The notes beneath the pieces were generated by a model. That model was given only the letters and a program-made list of their open reading frames with translations, searched no databases and was not told where the DNA came from. Below are positions 45,975-57,163 of a DNA stretch of 64,000 nt, one piece after another. Each line of letters begins with the position of its first letter. Position 1 is the stretch's first letter. The DNA lies in the NCBI GenBank assembly GCA_024138025.1, contig JAMXBD010001369.1, positions 62,001-126,000 on the forward strand. Reading direction: 5' to 3'. The DNA is from Combretum micranthum. Lineage: Eukaryota > Streptophyta > Magnoliopsida > Myrtales > Combretaceae. The translations under genes were made by a program, and so were the position numbers.

Positions 45975-47289
45975 AATTAATGGTTAACTAAAATGATTTA
46001 ACCAACCTTAATTTATAACATATACTTATAACGGTTAGATAAGAGTTTTATCGAAATAGAACTTGCCTAAGTTACTACAAAACTCTAAATTGTTTGTTCG
46101 TACAAATTTTTAGTTTCGAGTTTACACAATTAACATATTTTTAGTATTCTAATTTACGTGATTAAATTTTACAAGTTCATTAGATTAGATTAAGAACCAA
46201 GTCCTAATGAATTTTGAATTTCTAACAAGTATAACAGCGGGTTTGAAATTTTCATTTTAGATCTACATTAATATTTATTGTTCGGTATTGGCATCTCTTA
46301 TGTGATTATAATCCTAGTAATTCCTCTTTCGATTTTTGTTTTATACCGATAAGCTCTATTAATAAACTGTATCTTATTGGTTTTGAAATTTAGAGCTATT
46401 TCTAATTATATTGAATTATCAGTTCAAGATACGAAATCTCGTTTTTGATATCTATTAAGGCCAAGGGAATTTTTATTCGGGTTTTTCAAGCTATGAATAA
46501 GTTTATTATATCTCATAGGTCTATTTTAAGATTTTGTTGAATCATATATTTTGGTATTAGTTTCACATTTGCTAATTTTTTTTTTCTAATTATTAAAGTT
46601 TACATTGGCAATTCAGGATTTTAATTTCTAAATTCTCTAAATCTTTTAATTAGAATATTAGTGTAATTTAAATATTTATTTCAGATCTAGATTCTTAGAT
46701 TCCAATCTATTTGTGATCTTATCGTATCTTTTGTAATTCTAGTAATTTATCTTTAGTCTATATTTTGTAACTTGTAGGTTCTAAAAGTAATTGTCTATTA
46801 CTGTGATTTAAAATTATGGTTAACTATGATTTGTTTATTGGACTATAGATCACTTTATTAAACGTCATGTTTTACTGTATAGGAGTTATTTATACTAATT
46901 TATTAATAACAACATATTTTTGTCTAGTGCTACTTAATATTAAAGATTCATAATAGCTTGCACACTATTATTTCATTATTTAACAAGCGTAGGATTTATT
47001 TTCTATGTATTGAGCTTAAGAAAAAAGGATTCAGTAATTTATATTAATGATTGGTTTTTCGTCGTTTTAAATTATTTGAGATCATAGAAGTTACAGTTCG
47101 TATTTCGAAATTTTCATTGGTAACGATTCTAATCTTTCTAATTATAATCAATTTCATTCATACTTTAACATTTTTAAATGGAGAAAAATTTGGAGTGATT
47201 TTTACTACTTATTCCAATATTTCAAATAATCAAATATTACATTTTTAGTATTTGTTATAATTAGGTTACGTAAAATTTGGGGCATTATA

Positions 47290-48721
47290 GCAAGAGGCCA
47301 GTAATAATGGGAAGGTTAGTAATAATAGTGTCTTGTTTAATCATTTGTTATTTTTTGAATATTAGATGACTAATGTCGTATTTCATTTACTTTTTAGAAA
47401 ATTGGTGAAATTAAGACCTTTCAGATGTGCCATGAAAAGAATGGAGCTTGGGTAAATGAGATTGCTGAAGAGAAACATGTATGTATTAAAATAATGCTTT
47501 TAGTAGATTATTATTTTCTTTACATGAAATAAATCATCAATATGTTACAAGCAAGAAGGGTTAAATCCATTATGATGTGTTTTGTATATGATTTTGGCTT
47601 ATTTTTCTCCAATCTTGGTCTTTTGAAAAAATTACAACCTCTTGATCAAGCTTTAATTAGCTATAAATTTTCTTATTTAAGGTCAGTATTTTGTTACTAA
47701 GTGAAGCATCTTCATTTTATAATTCTTTAGAACCTATGTGAAGTTTTTATTCTCACTGGGGGAATTAAGTTGAATATTTCACATTTTGTATGTTTAATGC
47801 ATTCAATTTCTTACTTGCATGGTTACTAGTGATAAATGTACTAGTTGTTGATGTAGACTAAGTAACCAATGTGAACTCAAAGTTTAGTGATTGGTAATCT
47901 TAATCATTATTTTTTTTGAAAGTACCCTTTTTTTATTTCTTAGGATTACCATGTCTATTTATGAAATCCAGATAGCTTTGTGACATTTTGAATAGCATCA
48001 TTGATATGTTAGTGTTTTCTTTTTCACTCCCTCATAGACAAAGAAGGTGGAGTTGCAAAACAATTCTCAGCAGATTGGGATTGAGGAAGATCGTCCCTCT
48101 GAGAAAAAAATACTTTCTCATGTTTTTGGGTATAAATGTGGGTACTCTCATGGTCTCGGTCATGGTGGGCTAAAGCTAAAACAAACTGGTATGCTTGCAT
48201 CCAATACATCCTCAAACACTTTACAAAGTACATCAGAAGCTTCAAATGTTGAAGAGAGGATAAAATCATTGGAAGAAGAAGTTGTTCTATTGAAACAACT
48301 TGTAGATTAGTTATCTAAACAAGCATCTGTACTACCTTACACTACAACTAATCCTAATTCTCCTATATTGCCACCTATGGGTGTGGGGAGTATGCCACAA
48401 ATAAGTATAGTTGGGCCCACTAGGCCAAACCTGATGGGACAATAGGGGGTGCCCTCCCCTTAGATGATGCCTTCTGGAAATTCACAGCAAATATTTCCTA
48501 TGGGAGTAAAAACAAATTCAATGAATACTTAGATGGTGATAAGTGGAGTAAATGGTTTCATAATGGGTCCTGGTGGTGTTCTTTACTAGCTAATGATAGT
48601 AAACAATGCTACTACAACTCAACATTTTAGTGTTGGAGTTGATCAAGAAAATGAAGCGGGATGTGGAGTAGAAGCAAATATGAGAAGAGATTCAAGCAAT
48701 GGAATTTAGAAGTCTAAAAAG
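47290..48721 (+). pseudogene. CACTA TNP1-type protein (Transposase_24), 3' part
   Basis: Continues from 41403. After ARGQ and an intron, an exon at about 47397-47480 reads IGEIKTFQMCHEKNGAWVNE and IAEEKH, the conserved end of the Transposase_24 domain. After a second intron the exon from about 48038 gives KKVELQNNSQQIGIEEDRPS, KKILSHVFGYKCGYSHGLGH and a predicted coiled coil (VEERIKSLEEEVVLLKQLV, to 48307). The frame passes a stop at 48308-48310 and continues as a Pro/Gly/Met-rich tail with further stops to about 48707. The domain order fits TNP1 proteins; the coiled coil may mediate dimerisation. Confidence 0.82.
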
Positions 48722-49339
48722 TCTTATGTTATGTTGAATATTGTTGGTTCATGTTTTTATGTTTGTTGTGAATACTTTCTACTTATTATATATGTTGGGT
48801 TGTCTTTTGTTATAATTTATGTTTTATGTCTGTTGTGGATACATTTTAGTTATTATGTTGGGTTGTCTTTTGTTATCTTTTTATGGATACCTTATGAAAT
48901 TGTGTTTATGTTATTTTATAAGTTTTTTTATGGATGTTTTCTATTTTGATGATATGCTATATTTTGTGAATGTTATTGCAATTATTTTTTAATGTTCATT
49001 TCATAATCATATTATTACTAATGAAACAAAAAATTATAGCCTGTGAATTGCTGGAAAATTTTCAAGAAAACTATAGCAATATAGTAAGCAATGTCAAATT
49101 TAAACAATCATAGTAACTTCAAAAGAAGAACTTTCTTGATGCTCTTACTTCTGAACTCTATTTTGGCTCCAGGGATTAATAACTTTAAGTAGGCAAGACT
49201 GTTAATAGGTATGTACTATAAAACTAAACCCCTGTTCATTTGGGGTTACACTAATGCATGTTTAATTGAGTTTTAGTATTAGCGTGTATATGAGACTTGT
49301 TTACTGTTGTAGATAGTTCTTTTATATATTCACTTTCTT
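48722..49339. other. CACTA 3' untranslated region, no gene
   Basis: AT-rich with a TTGGGTTGTCTTTTGTTAT duplication near 48795 and 48850. The 72-codon ORF at 48731-48949 is low-complexity hydrophobic and probably not coding. Confidence 0.5.
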
Positions 49340-50068
49340 TTATGTAAATTTGTGTATGTGAAGGGACATGTAGATATGTTGCCAAGCATAGCATGCAATA
49401 CAGGAAGAGGTAAGATTGTTCAGTTATTCTTAACATTTCTTTTATCTTGTTTTCACATCTATACTTATTAATATTTCATGTCTTGTGTATGTAATTATGT
49501 CTATGCGAAGGAACTTGTAGATGTGCTGCCAAGCATAGCATACAATATAGGAAGAGGTAAGATTGTTGAGTTATTCTTAGCATTTCTTTTATCTTGTTTT
49601 CACATCTATACTTATTAATATTTCATGTCTTGTGTATGTAATTATGTCTACGCGAAGGGACTTGTAGATGTGCTGCCAATCATAGCATGCAATACATGAA
49701 GAGGTAAGAATGTTGAATTACTCTTAGCACTTCTTTTAGCTTGTTCTCACATCTATACTTTTTACATGTCTTGTGTATGTAACTATGTCTATGTGAAGGG
49801 ACTTGTATATGTGTTGCTAAGCATAGCATGCAATGCAGGAAGAGGTAAATTGTTGAATTACTCTTAACACTTCTTTTAGCTTGTTCTCACATCTATACTT
49901 ATTAATGTTTCATGTCTAGTATATGTAAATATGTGTATATAAAGGCACTTCTAAATATGCTACCAAGCATAGCATGCAATATAGGAAGAAGTAAGATTGT
50001 TGAATTACTTCTAAAATTTCTTTCATCTTGTTCTCACATCTATACTTATTAATATTTCATGTCTCTTA
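49340..50068 (+). repeat. tandem array, about 147-bp unit (five units)
   Basis: Units begin near 49352, 49499, 49646, 49785 and 49932 with the motif GAAGGRACTTGTAGATRTGC and contain CAAGCATAGCATGCAATA and a donor-like AGAGGTAAG. Variation between units is moderate. A sixth unit lies at 53554-53715, on the far side of the solo LTR that split the array. Confidence 0.88.
50064..50068. repeat. target-site duplication TCTTA, left copy
   Basis: TCTTA at 50064-50068 and 53554-53558 flank the solo LTR. Removal restores the tandem-array sequence. Confidence 0.93.
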
Positions 50069-52410
50069 TGTAAACCCCGGTTTTCCTAGTAGTCAAGTAA
50101 ACTTCGAGAACCAAAAAAGCGAAAGCCTAAACCGGATTAGTTCAAGCCTTGTGAGAGAAACTTAGAAACCCTATATCCGGCTTTCCTTTTGTTTCATATC
50201 AAAGGAAATCTTATAAAATAATTTAATGTGAAATATTGTTTTAAAGTATATTTCAAACCATAGGAAGTTTTAATTTCGAAAAATTTTCTATTCCGGGCCT
50301 TCCCGAGCCTCATTACTGAAAAACGAGCCTCGGGACTAGAAACTCAGAAAAATATTTTAGAATATTCTTTAGAATCGAAATTTTGTAAGAATTTCAAAAA
50401 TATAAGTTTTATAATTTTTCGGGCTATAAAAATTACAGTTATAGCCTTTTTCCCGTATTTTCTTTACTACTAGTAAAGTAGATGTCTTGTCTACTATTTA
50501 CCACTATTCACAAGTACAACCTACATTACAAACTACCCATGCCCTAGTCTTACATCCTTACAACTACTCATTATATTTTCTTTTCCAAGAAATTTTTGTT
50601 TCTTACAAAATTATTACATTTAATACATTTTATTACACAAATTACAAATTCAAATAAAATTTAATCACTCCCTCTCTCTTTCACTTGGTGCCGGTGCAAC
50701 TCCCCCTCATTTCCCTCTCAAATTGTTTTATTTCTTCTTTTTATAATACAACAAACCCTAATTTACTTAATATATATACTCATTTACATTCTCTCTCCTC
50801 ATTTCTACTCTTTCAAAAATTTTAACAAAGCAACAACCCTCTCCATTCCCTCTCTTTGCTGTGAGCTACATCCCCACCACACACACACACACAACAAGCT
50901 CTTTTCTTCTTCATTTCTTCATCAAATCCTTCCTTAGGTGATGATTTTTAAGCTTTATTACTACTTAATCTTGTAATGGCAAGATTATTCATGTGTGTTT
51001 CCACTTTAAATCCCCATGAGCAAGTGTTAGGGATAAGAAAATGCTAATACATGAATATCAAGCCATCACAAGAGTAGATATTGTGTTTGATGAGCTTTTG
51101 TTGAAGTATTATCATGTTCATGCATATAGAAGTAGAGATCTTGCATGAAAAATATATGTTCATGCTTTTAAACTCTTTTTCATGCACTATAAGTAGTATA
51201 TCTAGCACTTAGATACTCACATTATACTTGACATTCATGTTCATATAAATATTTTGTGTTTTCATGCATTAATGCTCATAAAGATTAAGTCTTGTATATA
51301 TGAATGTGAGAGTTGGTAGATCTTTATGTAGATAAGACAAGGAACTTGAAAAGAAAAGATTTTTGTTAGAAATGTTCAAAAGAAAATTCGTATGACTTTC
51401 AAACCCTATTTTAAAAACCCTTGTAATAACTTTGAAACTCATGTTTTATATGAAAAATGGAGGGTATAAGTAATAGATATCATTAAGTAATGATTTTTAT
51501 AAGTTGAAATGAGTTTGGATGAGAGTAATGTGTAAAATAAGGAGTAGGATCAAGATGAAAAATTTTGAGTTAGTAGTCAACTTGTAAAATTCGTAACTTT
51601 GGATGATGCCTATGTAAACACCTATTATTCAAACTCAAAATGAATGTTTTATGTGTTAAATGAAGTCCTTAGGTAGTGGATATAGTAAAGTCTTGAATTT
51701 TAATGCATTACACAAGTTTTCTCAAAGGAATCATTAAAAAAAAAAAGTGGATTTTCTAAAATTCGGATTTTTGAGAAAAACCTATTTAAAAACATATTTG
51801 CAAAGTGAAAAATGTAAATTTTTATGTAAAAATGAAGGTCTTAGATAGTATAAATGATGAAGACTCATTTTTAATTAAGATAACTAGGAATTTCTAAGAA
51901 TGAAATCCAAAACACTAGTGTGATGTCCAAGTTAGAAAATTTGATTTTCAAGAAGTAGTTATTGTTGAAGTCTTGTGAAATTTAAGAGTTCTCAAAGTTC
52001 TCTTTATCAAAAATCATCAAGATCATGCATACATTAGACTCATCACATGTCATTCATGTTAGGAGTTCATTCATATTTTATATATACTTGAATCATCGAC
52101 TAGATACATTTCAAACAAGTGCAAAAACTATTTTTCAGAAATAGGAATGGTTACTGATCAGATCTGATCCCTCTGTTCCGTGACCTAAATGTTTTCAAAA
52201 CTTGGAAATAATATTAGAATTAGGTAGATCTTTCGAAGTATATAGAAATCGATATAAAATTTGCGAAATTCCGAGTTAAAATGACCAAGTTATGGCCGTT
52301 TTAAGTTGGAACTTCCGCAAATAGCGAAAATCACGATTTTTATTAGTTTTGACACATAGTTTGGATTAGTTAAGTGATTAAGTACTCATTAGGGTATTCT
52401 TCTTTGGTAG

Positions 52411-52479
52411 GTGATCCAGAGACTGACGAATCCCTACCACTCGATTATTACTATTAAAAGACCGGCGTACCATGGTCGA
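52411..52479 (+). other. predicted LTR micro-exon, family C (69 nt)
   Basis: Acceptor CTTTGGTAG|G, donor GA|GTGAGT. Short frame ends L-P-L-D-Y-Y-Y-stop. ATG GTC GA precedes the donor. Confidence 0.5.
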
Positions 52480-52794
52480 GTGAGTATCACTTCCAATTTC
52501 AATTATTGCTTGTGATTGTATTGATAGCTGCACTAGTTACTTAGCAAATATAAAATGAATATGCATGATGAGGTTGAATGGGAATTATAATGTCTGCTGT
52601 TGTTATGTGAAGTTGAATTTGAAGAATATCGAAGCCGGGTGATAAATCATTGCTTGCATAGATGAGCTAGGATTGATTGTCTGCGGATATTGCTTGATCA
52701 CCTAAAAGAACTAGTATAATTGATTATTCGATATTGAAGATAAACTTGAACTCATTCATAACATGATAGGGATGAAGCATTAGCATTGTTGATT

Positions 52795-52925
52795 TTTCTG
52801 ATCCATAAAATGAATATAACTTGGTTAATCGTGATCCATAAAACGAATATAAATTGGTTAATCGTGATCCATAAAACGAATATGAGTTGGTTAATCGTGA
52901 TCCATAAAATGAATATATGAGTTGG
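52795..52925 (+). repeat. short tandem repeat inside family C LTR
   Basis: Four near-identical units of about 36 bp containing TGATCCATAAAA and TTGGTTAATCG. Not seen in the other LTR families. Confidence 0.85.
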
Positions 52926-53553
52926 TTGACCGTGAGCCTGAACGGTGTCGTACTGTAGGATTCGTTAATCTACTAACCCGCGATGGAGGGCGCAAGTCCA
53001 TCCACATATGATTTCCCGCTGGTCATATGTTTGTTGAATTCACGTGTTTGATGCATACGATTTGACAAATTAATCACTTGCTTGAATGTTATGTTTTAAT
53101 TGCGATATGGAAGTTTTCACTCACTAAGCTAGTATAGCTTACGCCTCCTATAGTTTTTATTTGTTGCAGCACGAGTTTATTTGGCTTAGGCCAAGGCAGG
53201 CTACAACTCAGGTACATGAGCTAGGCGTTTCCTATAGAAGTTGTATTCAGTTTTGTTTAGACTTCCACAAGAAACCAAAAGACTCTGGATGACTGTAATG
53301 GATCTTTAATATTCTTTTGCAGGGGAATGCCCCTTAGACTTTATAATTTTTATATATATGCGTTTTAATTTATTATCTAATGCTATTGAATACCGCATTA
53401 AACTTCTTAACTCCATTGAATAGAGTATTCTATTATTGTAAAGGGACGCCTTACATCTATACAAGACTCCCGAAAGATTCGGATAGTAATTCAAGGGTCT
53501 TATATGGCATGTGGTGGACTGTTACGTTTAGGATATCCCTATGAGGCGTGACA

Positions 53554-53715
53554 TCTTATATGTAAATATGTGTATGCGAAGGGACTTATAAATATGCTGC
53601 AAATCAGAGCATGCAATATAGGAAGAGATAAGATTGCTAAATTACTCTCTAACATTTCTTTTATCTTTTTCTCCCATCTATACTTATTAATATTTCATGT
53701 CTTGTGTGAGTTGTT
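53554..53715 (+). repeat. tandem array, last unit (continues 49340-50068)
   Basis: Carries TATGCGAAGGGACTTATAAA, a GCATGCAATATAGGAAGAG motif and the same AT-rich tail as the units before the solo LTR. Confidence 0.85.
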
Positions 53716-56629
53716 AATCCTTTGCTTACCTAAATCATTAGCTTGAAGGTTCTGATCTCCTTAATAGTTAACATGACATTATAAAATGCCTTGGTTCTAT
53801 ATAATTGTGGTTACTTCTTTAGATTAATTTTTTTCTTCTTGTAACAACACTTATTTGTCAAGAATCTAGACTTAGATTATTTTCCTTAGCTTAAGGAGTT
53901 TTATTTTCCTTTACAAGGATATAATACATGTAATATTTTATGTTAAAACTTATGGAAAAGTTATTTAGACATACTCCTACACAAACCAAACTAATCAACT
54001 GGAGATTTAATTGGATCCTTTTCACTAGAATAACAAAAATCATTGAAGGTAATTATGACACATTTCCTTCTTATTTGCTAAATCATGTATGCAAAATTAT
54101 GAATTGCAGAGACTTTGCCTCGAAATTTTCTTGCTTTTAACATTCATTCCATTTGTGTTTATCCATTGCAAATGAGATACAAGTATGGATTTATCTAACT
54201 AGTCTTATTATTTTTTAATCTTTTCTATGTTGAATTTCTCTAAATGGAGATCTATTCCTTTATTGATTATGTAGAGCATTGAAAAGAATGTTGATAAAGT
54301 ACCTTTGTTGGGGCAAAGTATAACACTTGTTCAATGCAATCTTTAAATGAATTTGGTCTACTTTTATGAGTTTAAATAATTCCTTTTCTTTTTGTTTCTT
54401 GTGCTTTAATGCCTATTTTATACTTAAGTAAATTCCATATAAGATATCAATACCTTAAAAAAAGTTCTTGTTTGGCTTCGTATGCTATAGATACTTTTGT
54501 AAGGTAAAAATATAATTTTTTCTCTACATTGTTGTTTGCTTTTTTAAGCTTGTTGGTGATATTAATGGATGATGCCTTTCTATGATCCATAGATTAATTG
54601 ATGAAGGAATTCTAATTGAAGGCACATAGAGTGATTGGTGAAAGAATGCTAATCGAGGGCTGGATTTGGATTAATTGTAGATTGTTATGAAGCAAGAATC
54701 TATATGAGCTAAAACTCAAAGGATTGAGATAAGTGTTGACCTAGTGGTTGTAAGAATAAAGTAAATCAAGTTTCTAGCTATGATCAGTAGGAACTAGTTT
54801 CTATGTGGTGGTCCTGTTCTTAAGATGGCAAATTATAGGTAAACTTTTTGTTTATTGAGACTGATGTTTTGTATGTACGATTTGTTCTATTAAATGGCAA
54901 AAGTTTTTTTTTCCTAAAAAAATGGTGGCTGGTCATGTGGAGAAATTATTGTGCTGATTTATAATTTGTAAACCAAATTAATCCTGCATTTAGTAAGATT
55001 TGCATCATACTTGGAATACTAGTTTTGGTTTGATCATAAGGATTTTAGAAAGCACACAAATCATGCATTCAAATTGCAACTTGATAAAATTCCATTTCAT
55101 TGAGCAAAACTATTACATTGCATAATTCTTGTATTTAATGAGTTAAAATATTTTAGGGATTGATAGACATGATATGATATAGACTTGTGCAGTACATGTT
55201 TCATGCGATTTTTTTTTTTTTTGTTCTCAATTTTTTTTTCATAAACTTTCCTTTGGATATTTTTGTATGACAGTTGTTCTTTCTTTCTTATATAGGTTAA
55301 GTACCTTAGATTAGGAAAGACAATTGTTGAAAGTGAATTGAATTTTTAATATGAGCAATGTTTTCAAGGGATCATGATTCCACAAGCTTTTTAACATCTC
55401 CTTCTTCACAGGGGTAAGCAACAACACTTTGTTTATAGAATTAAATTTAATATTGCATTGGAGATCTTAGAACTGATTAGAATATCCATTAAAACTACCC
55501 ATCATATTAGAAAGCAAGCACACATTTTCTTGATTCTTAAATTCAAAATAGTTATTATTCTTCTAGATATATTTAATTATCTTCTACGTATGCTTTTGGC
55601 ATATTATGTTTTGGGAGGATCTTTGAAAAAAAAGTTATTGTGGTGGATATATGAGTATTATTTGATGTCTATGTTAATGTGCATGATGTATACTTGGGAT
55701 TGTAATGTTCTCTTTAGAATTTCAATATCATTCTAATCTGGTGCTAGTTTTCCTACTCTTCTATGGTTATTTTTGTAGCTACTAATTATAACTTGTGAAT
55801 ATTATCTATTTTTATTTGTTTATTCGGTCAGCAAAATCACTTAGTGTTCTAATTTTACTCTCTAAACTATGTACTTAAGCTCTCAAACATATTGTTGTGC
55901 TTTTTCTTATCATTTAATAGTTTCTAATGAACATTGAATTGCATGGGATATATTTTATTAATGTGTCAAGGAAATATTGTATTGTTAGGAATGAAACAAG
56001 GAAGAGAAGAATTCATCGTTCAATTTAACAATCGTTAAAAGCCATTTACATGGATCTTATGGTAAGTTTTGATCCTTTCAAGTCCTTTTCTCCGTTTGCT
56101 TACTTTTACAATGTTATAATTCTTTATTTTTCATTTTATTTAATATTTTTTCTTTGCTAATACATATATATATTTTTAGAATATACTCCTTACAAGAGAA
56201 GTACTTGAAAGTTATAGAAATAAACAACATTCTTGAGAATATGACCTTCACCCCTTGAAGAAAGCATGATGAAGTGGATCGCATATATTGGACAAAGAAA
56301 AGAGATTAAAATATAAGATAGTTTATAGTTAATGTTTTGTAGAATGATGTTATGAGGTGTATTTTACGATTAAGTAATATTTATCACAATTGTAATTTTT
56401 TTTTTTCATATTGTTGTAATATAACAAATACAACACATTTGAATTTATAATTTATCTATATTTATTTTTATTTTTATATAGATTTAAGTTTTATGGCAGT
56501 CATATTATTACTTCTCAATATGTACTTATGAAATGAATAACAATATTTTTTAATTTAATATATGCTATTAAGAAATAATCGAATTGTTATTTTATTGGTA
56601 TATGTGACATTCTATATTATTTACAACGA
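53716..56629. other. CACTA 3' region without recognised gene
   Basis: AT-rich. ORFs at 53940-54140 and 55458-55736 have no recognisable domain. Short direct repeats occur near 54590-54660 (GATTGATGAAGGAATTCTAAT versus GTGATTGGTGAAAGAATGCTAAT). May contain spliced non-coding or 3' gene sequence. Confidence 0.45.
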
Positions 56630-56894
56630 AATATTTTGTTGGCTAAAAGCAGATATTATGGTTTGTAGGACATTTTTTACAACAAGATAAATCGTAGGGA
56701 AATAATATGTTGCTGTTGGCAAAAAAACTCATTATCCCAACGACATTTCTATCTTGTTAGGAAAACCTATCCTCACGAAGCTTTACCAACGATTATATAC
56801 AACAACATATATTGTTGGGAAAAGTTTTAAAAACAATAGAAATTTCTAAGCCAACAACTTTTTTTCATTGGGAAAAAATCATTTTTGTAGTAGT
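56630..56894. repeat. CACTA right subterminal repeats and terminal inverted repeat
   Basis: Repeated TTGTTGGS/CCCAACRA motifs (for example near 56636, 56711, 56738, 56811 and 56853) end in TCATTTTTGTAGTAGT. This is the reverse complement of the left end apart from two internal mismatches and a missing terminal base. Confidence 0.82.
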
Positions 56895-56897
56895 CTG

Positions 56898-57163
56898 GAT
56901 AAAACCCCGACATAGTGCTAACTAAGCTCTCTGTGTGCAGGTTCCCAAGTATACTTACCTACCTAACTTCCAATAAGAAGGGATGCCTATACCAAATCTC
57001 TATCGGTTAATTCATTTCGAACACAAACGTTATCAAGAATAACACATACAATCAATCATGACAACTTATTTATCATCAACCTAAAATTTTAATGTGATAT
57101 TTTAGAAATTATTTCATAAGACACTTATTAGTATTTGCACTATTTTATAAAAATCATTATTAT
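56898..57163. other. unrecognised sequence right of the CACTA element
   Basis: Continuation of 18324-20069 beyond the CACTA insertion. No gene seen. It ends at the start of the family D LTR; ATTAT (57159-57163) is the candidate target duplication. Confidence 0.5.

Larger units (their letters stand above)
41404..47289 (-). repeat. solo LTR, family E, 5886 bp, minus orientation
   Basis: The plus strand starts TGTCACGACTCC and ends GGGGCATTATA (mutated TACA). On the minus strand this is a TGTAATGCCCC...GGAGTCGTGACA LTR, which is unusually long. Its first 3.2 kb is collinear with 60604-64000. No internal repeat of its ends, primer-binding site or coding domain, so I call it solo. Minus-strand features: TATA-like region near 44570, donor CAAG|GTAAGAAC at 44220, exon-like block at 42573-42632, ATT microsatellite at 45933-45974, GC-richer degenerate repeats at 45240-45900, and a low-complexity AT region at about 43170-43440. 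Confidence 0.87.
50069..53553 (+). repeat. solo LTR, family C (Ty3/gypsy type), 3485 bp
   Basis: TGTAAACCCCGG...GAGGCGTGACA with perfect 5-bp duplication. It contains TATATATAC near 50770, a CA-repeat leader, donor AG|GTGATG at 50938, the 20-nt block at 52287-52306, micro-exon 52411-52479, and a tandem array of a roughly 36-bp unit (GTGATCCATAAAAYGAATAT, four copies) at about 52795-52925. Related to 1-3564. Confidence 0.93.
20070..56894 (+). mobile_element. CACTA (En/Spm) DNA transposon with three nested insertions
   Basis: The left end is CACTACTACAAATTATGA and the right end, reverse complemented, is ACTACTACAAAAATGAT. Both are followed inward by subterminal repeats built around TTGTTGG/CCCAAC. 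Inside are the two genes expected of an autonomous CACTA element, in the usual order on the plus strand: tnp2 transposase and a TNP1/Transposase_24 protein. Total length is 36,825 bp; subtracting the three insertions and their duplications leaves about 16.4 kb. Both genes carry stops and frameshifts, so the copy is dead. It also contains a captured S-receptor-kinase fragment and a tandem array. Confidence 0.92.

Noticed and set aside
49340..50068. Tandem array considered as a CRISPR-like or satellite repeat
   Set aside because: This is a plant genome, units are contiguous without unique spacers, and only six units exist within one transposon, so it is an element-internal minisatellite.
55458..55736. 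92-residue hydrophobic ORF near the CACTA 3' end
   Set aside because: AT-rich composition, no domain, no conserved context.
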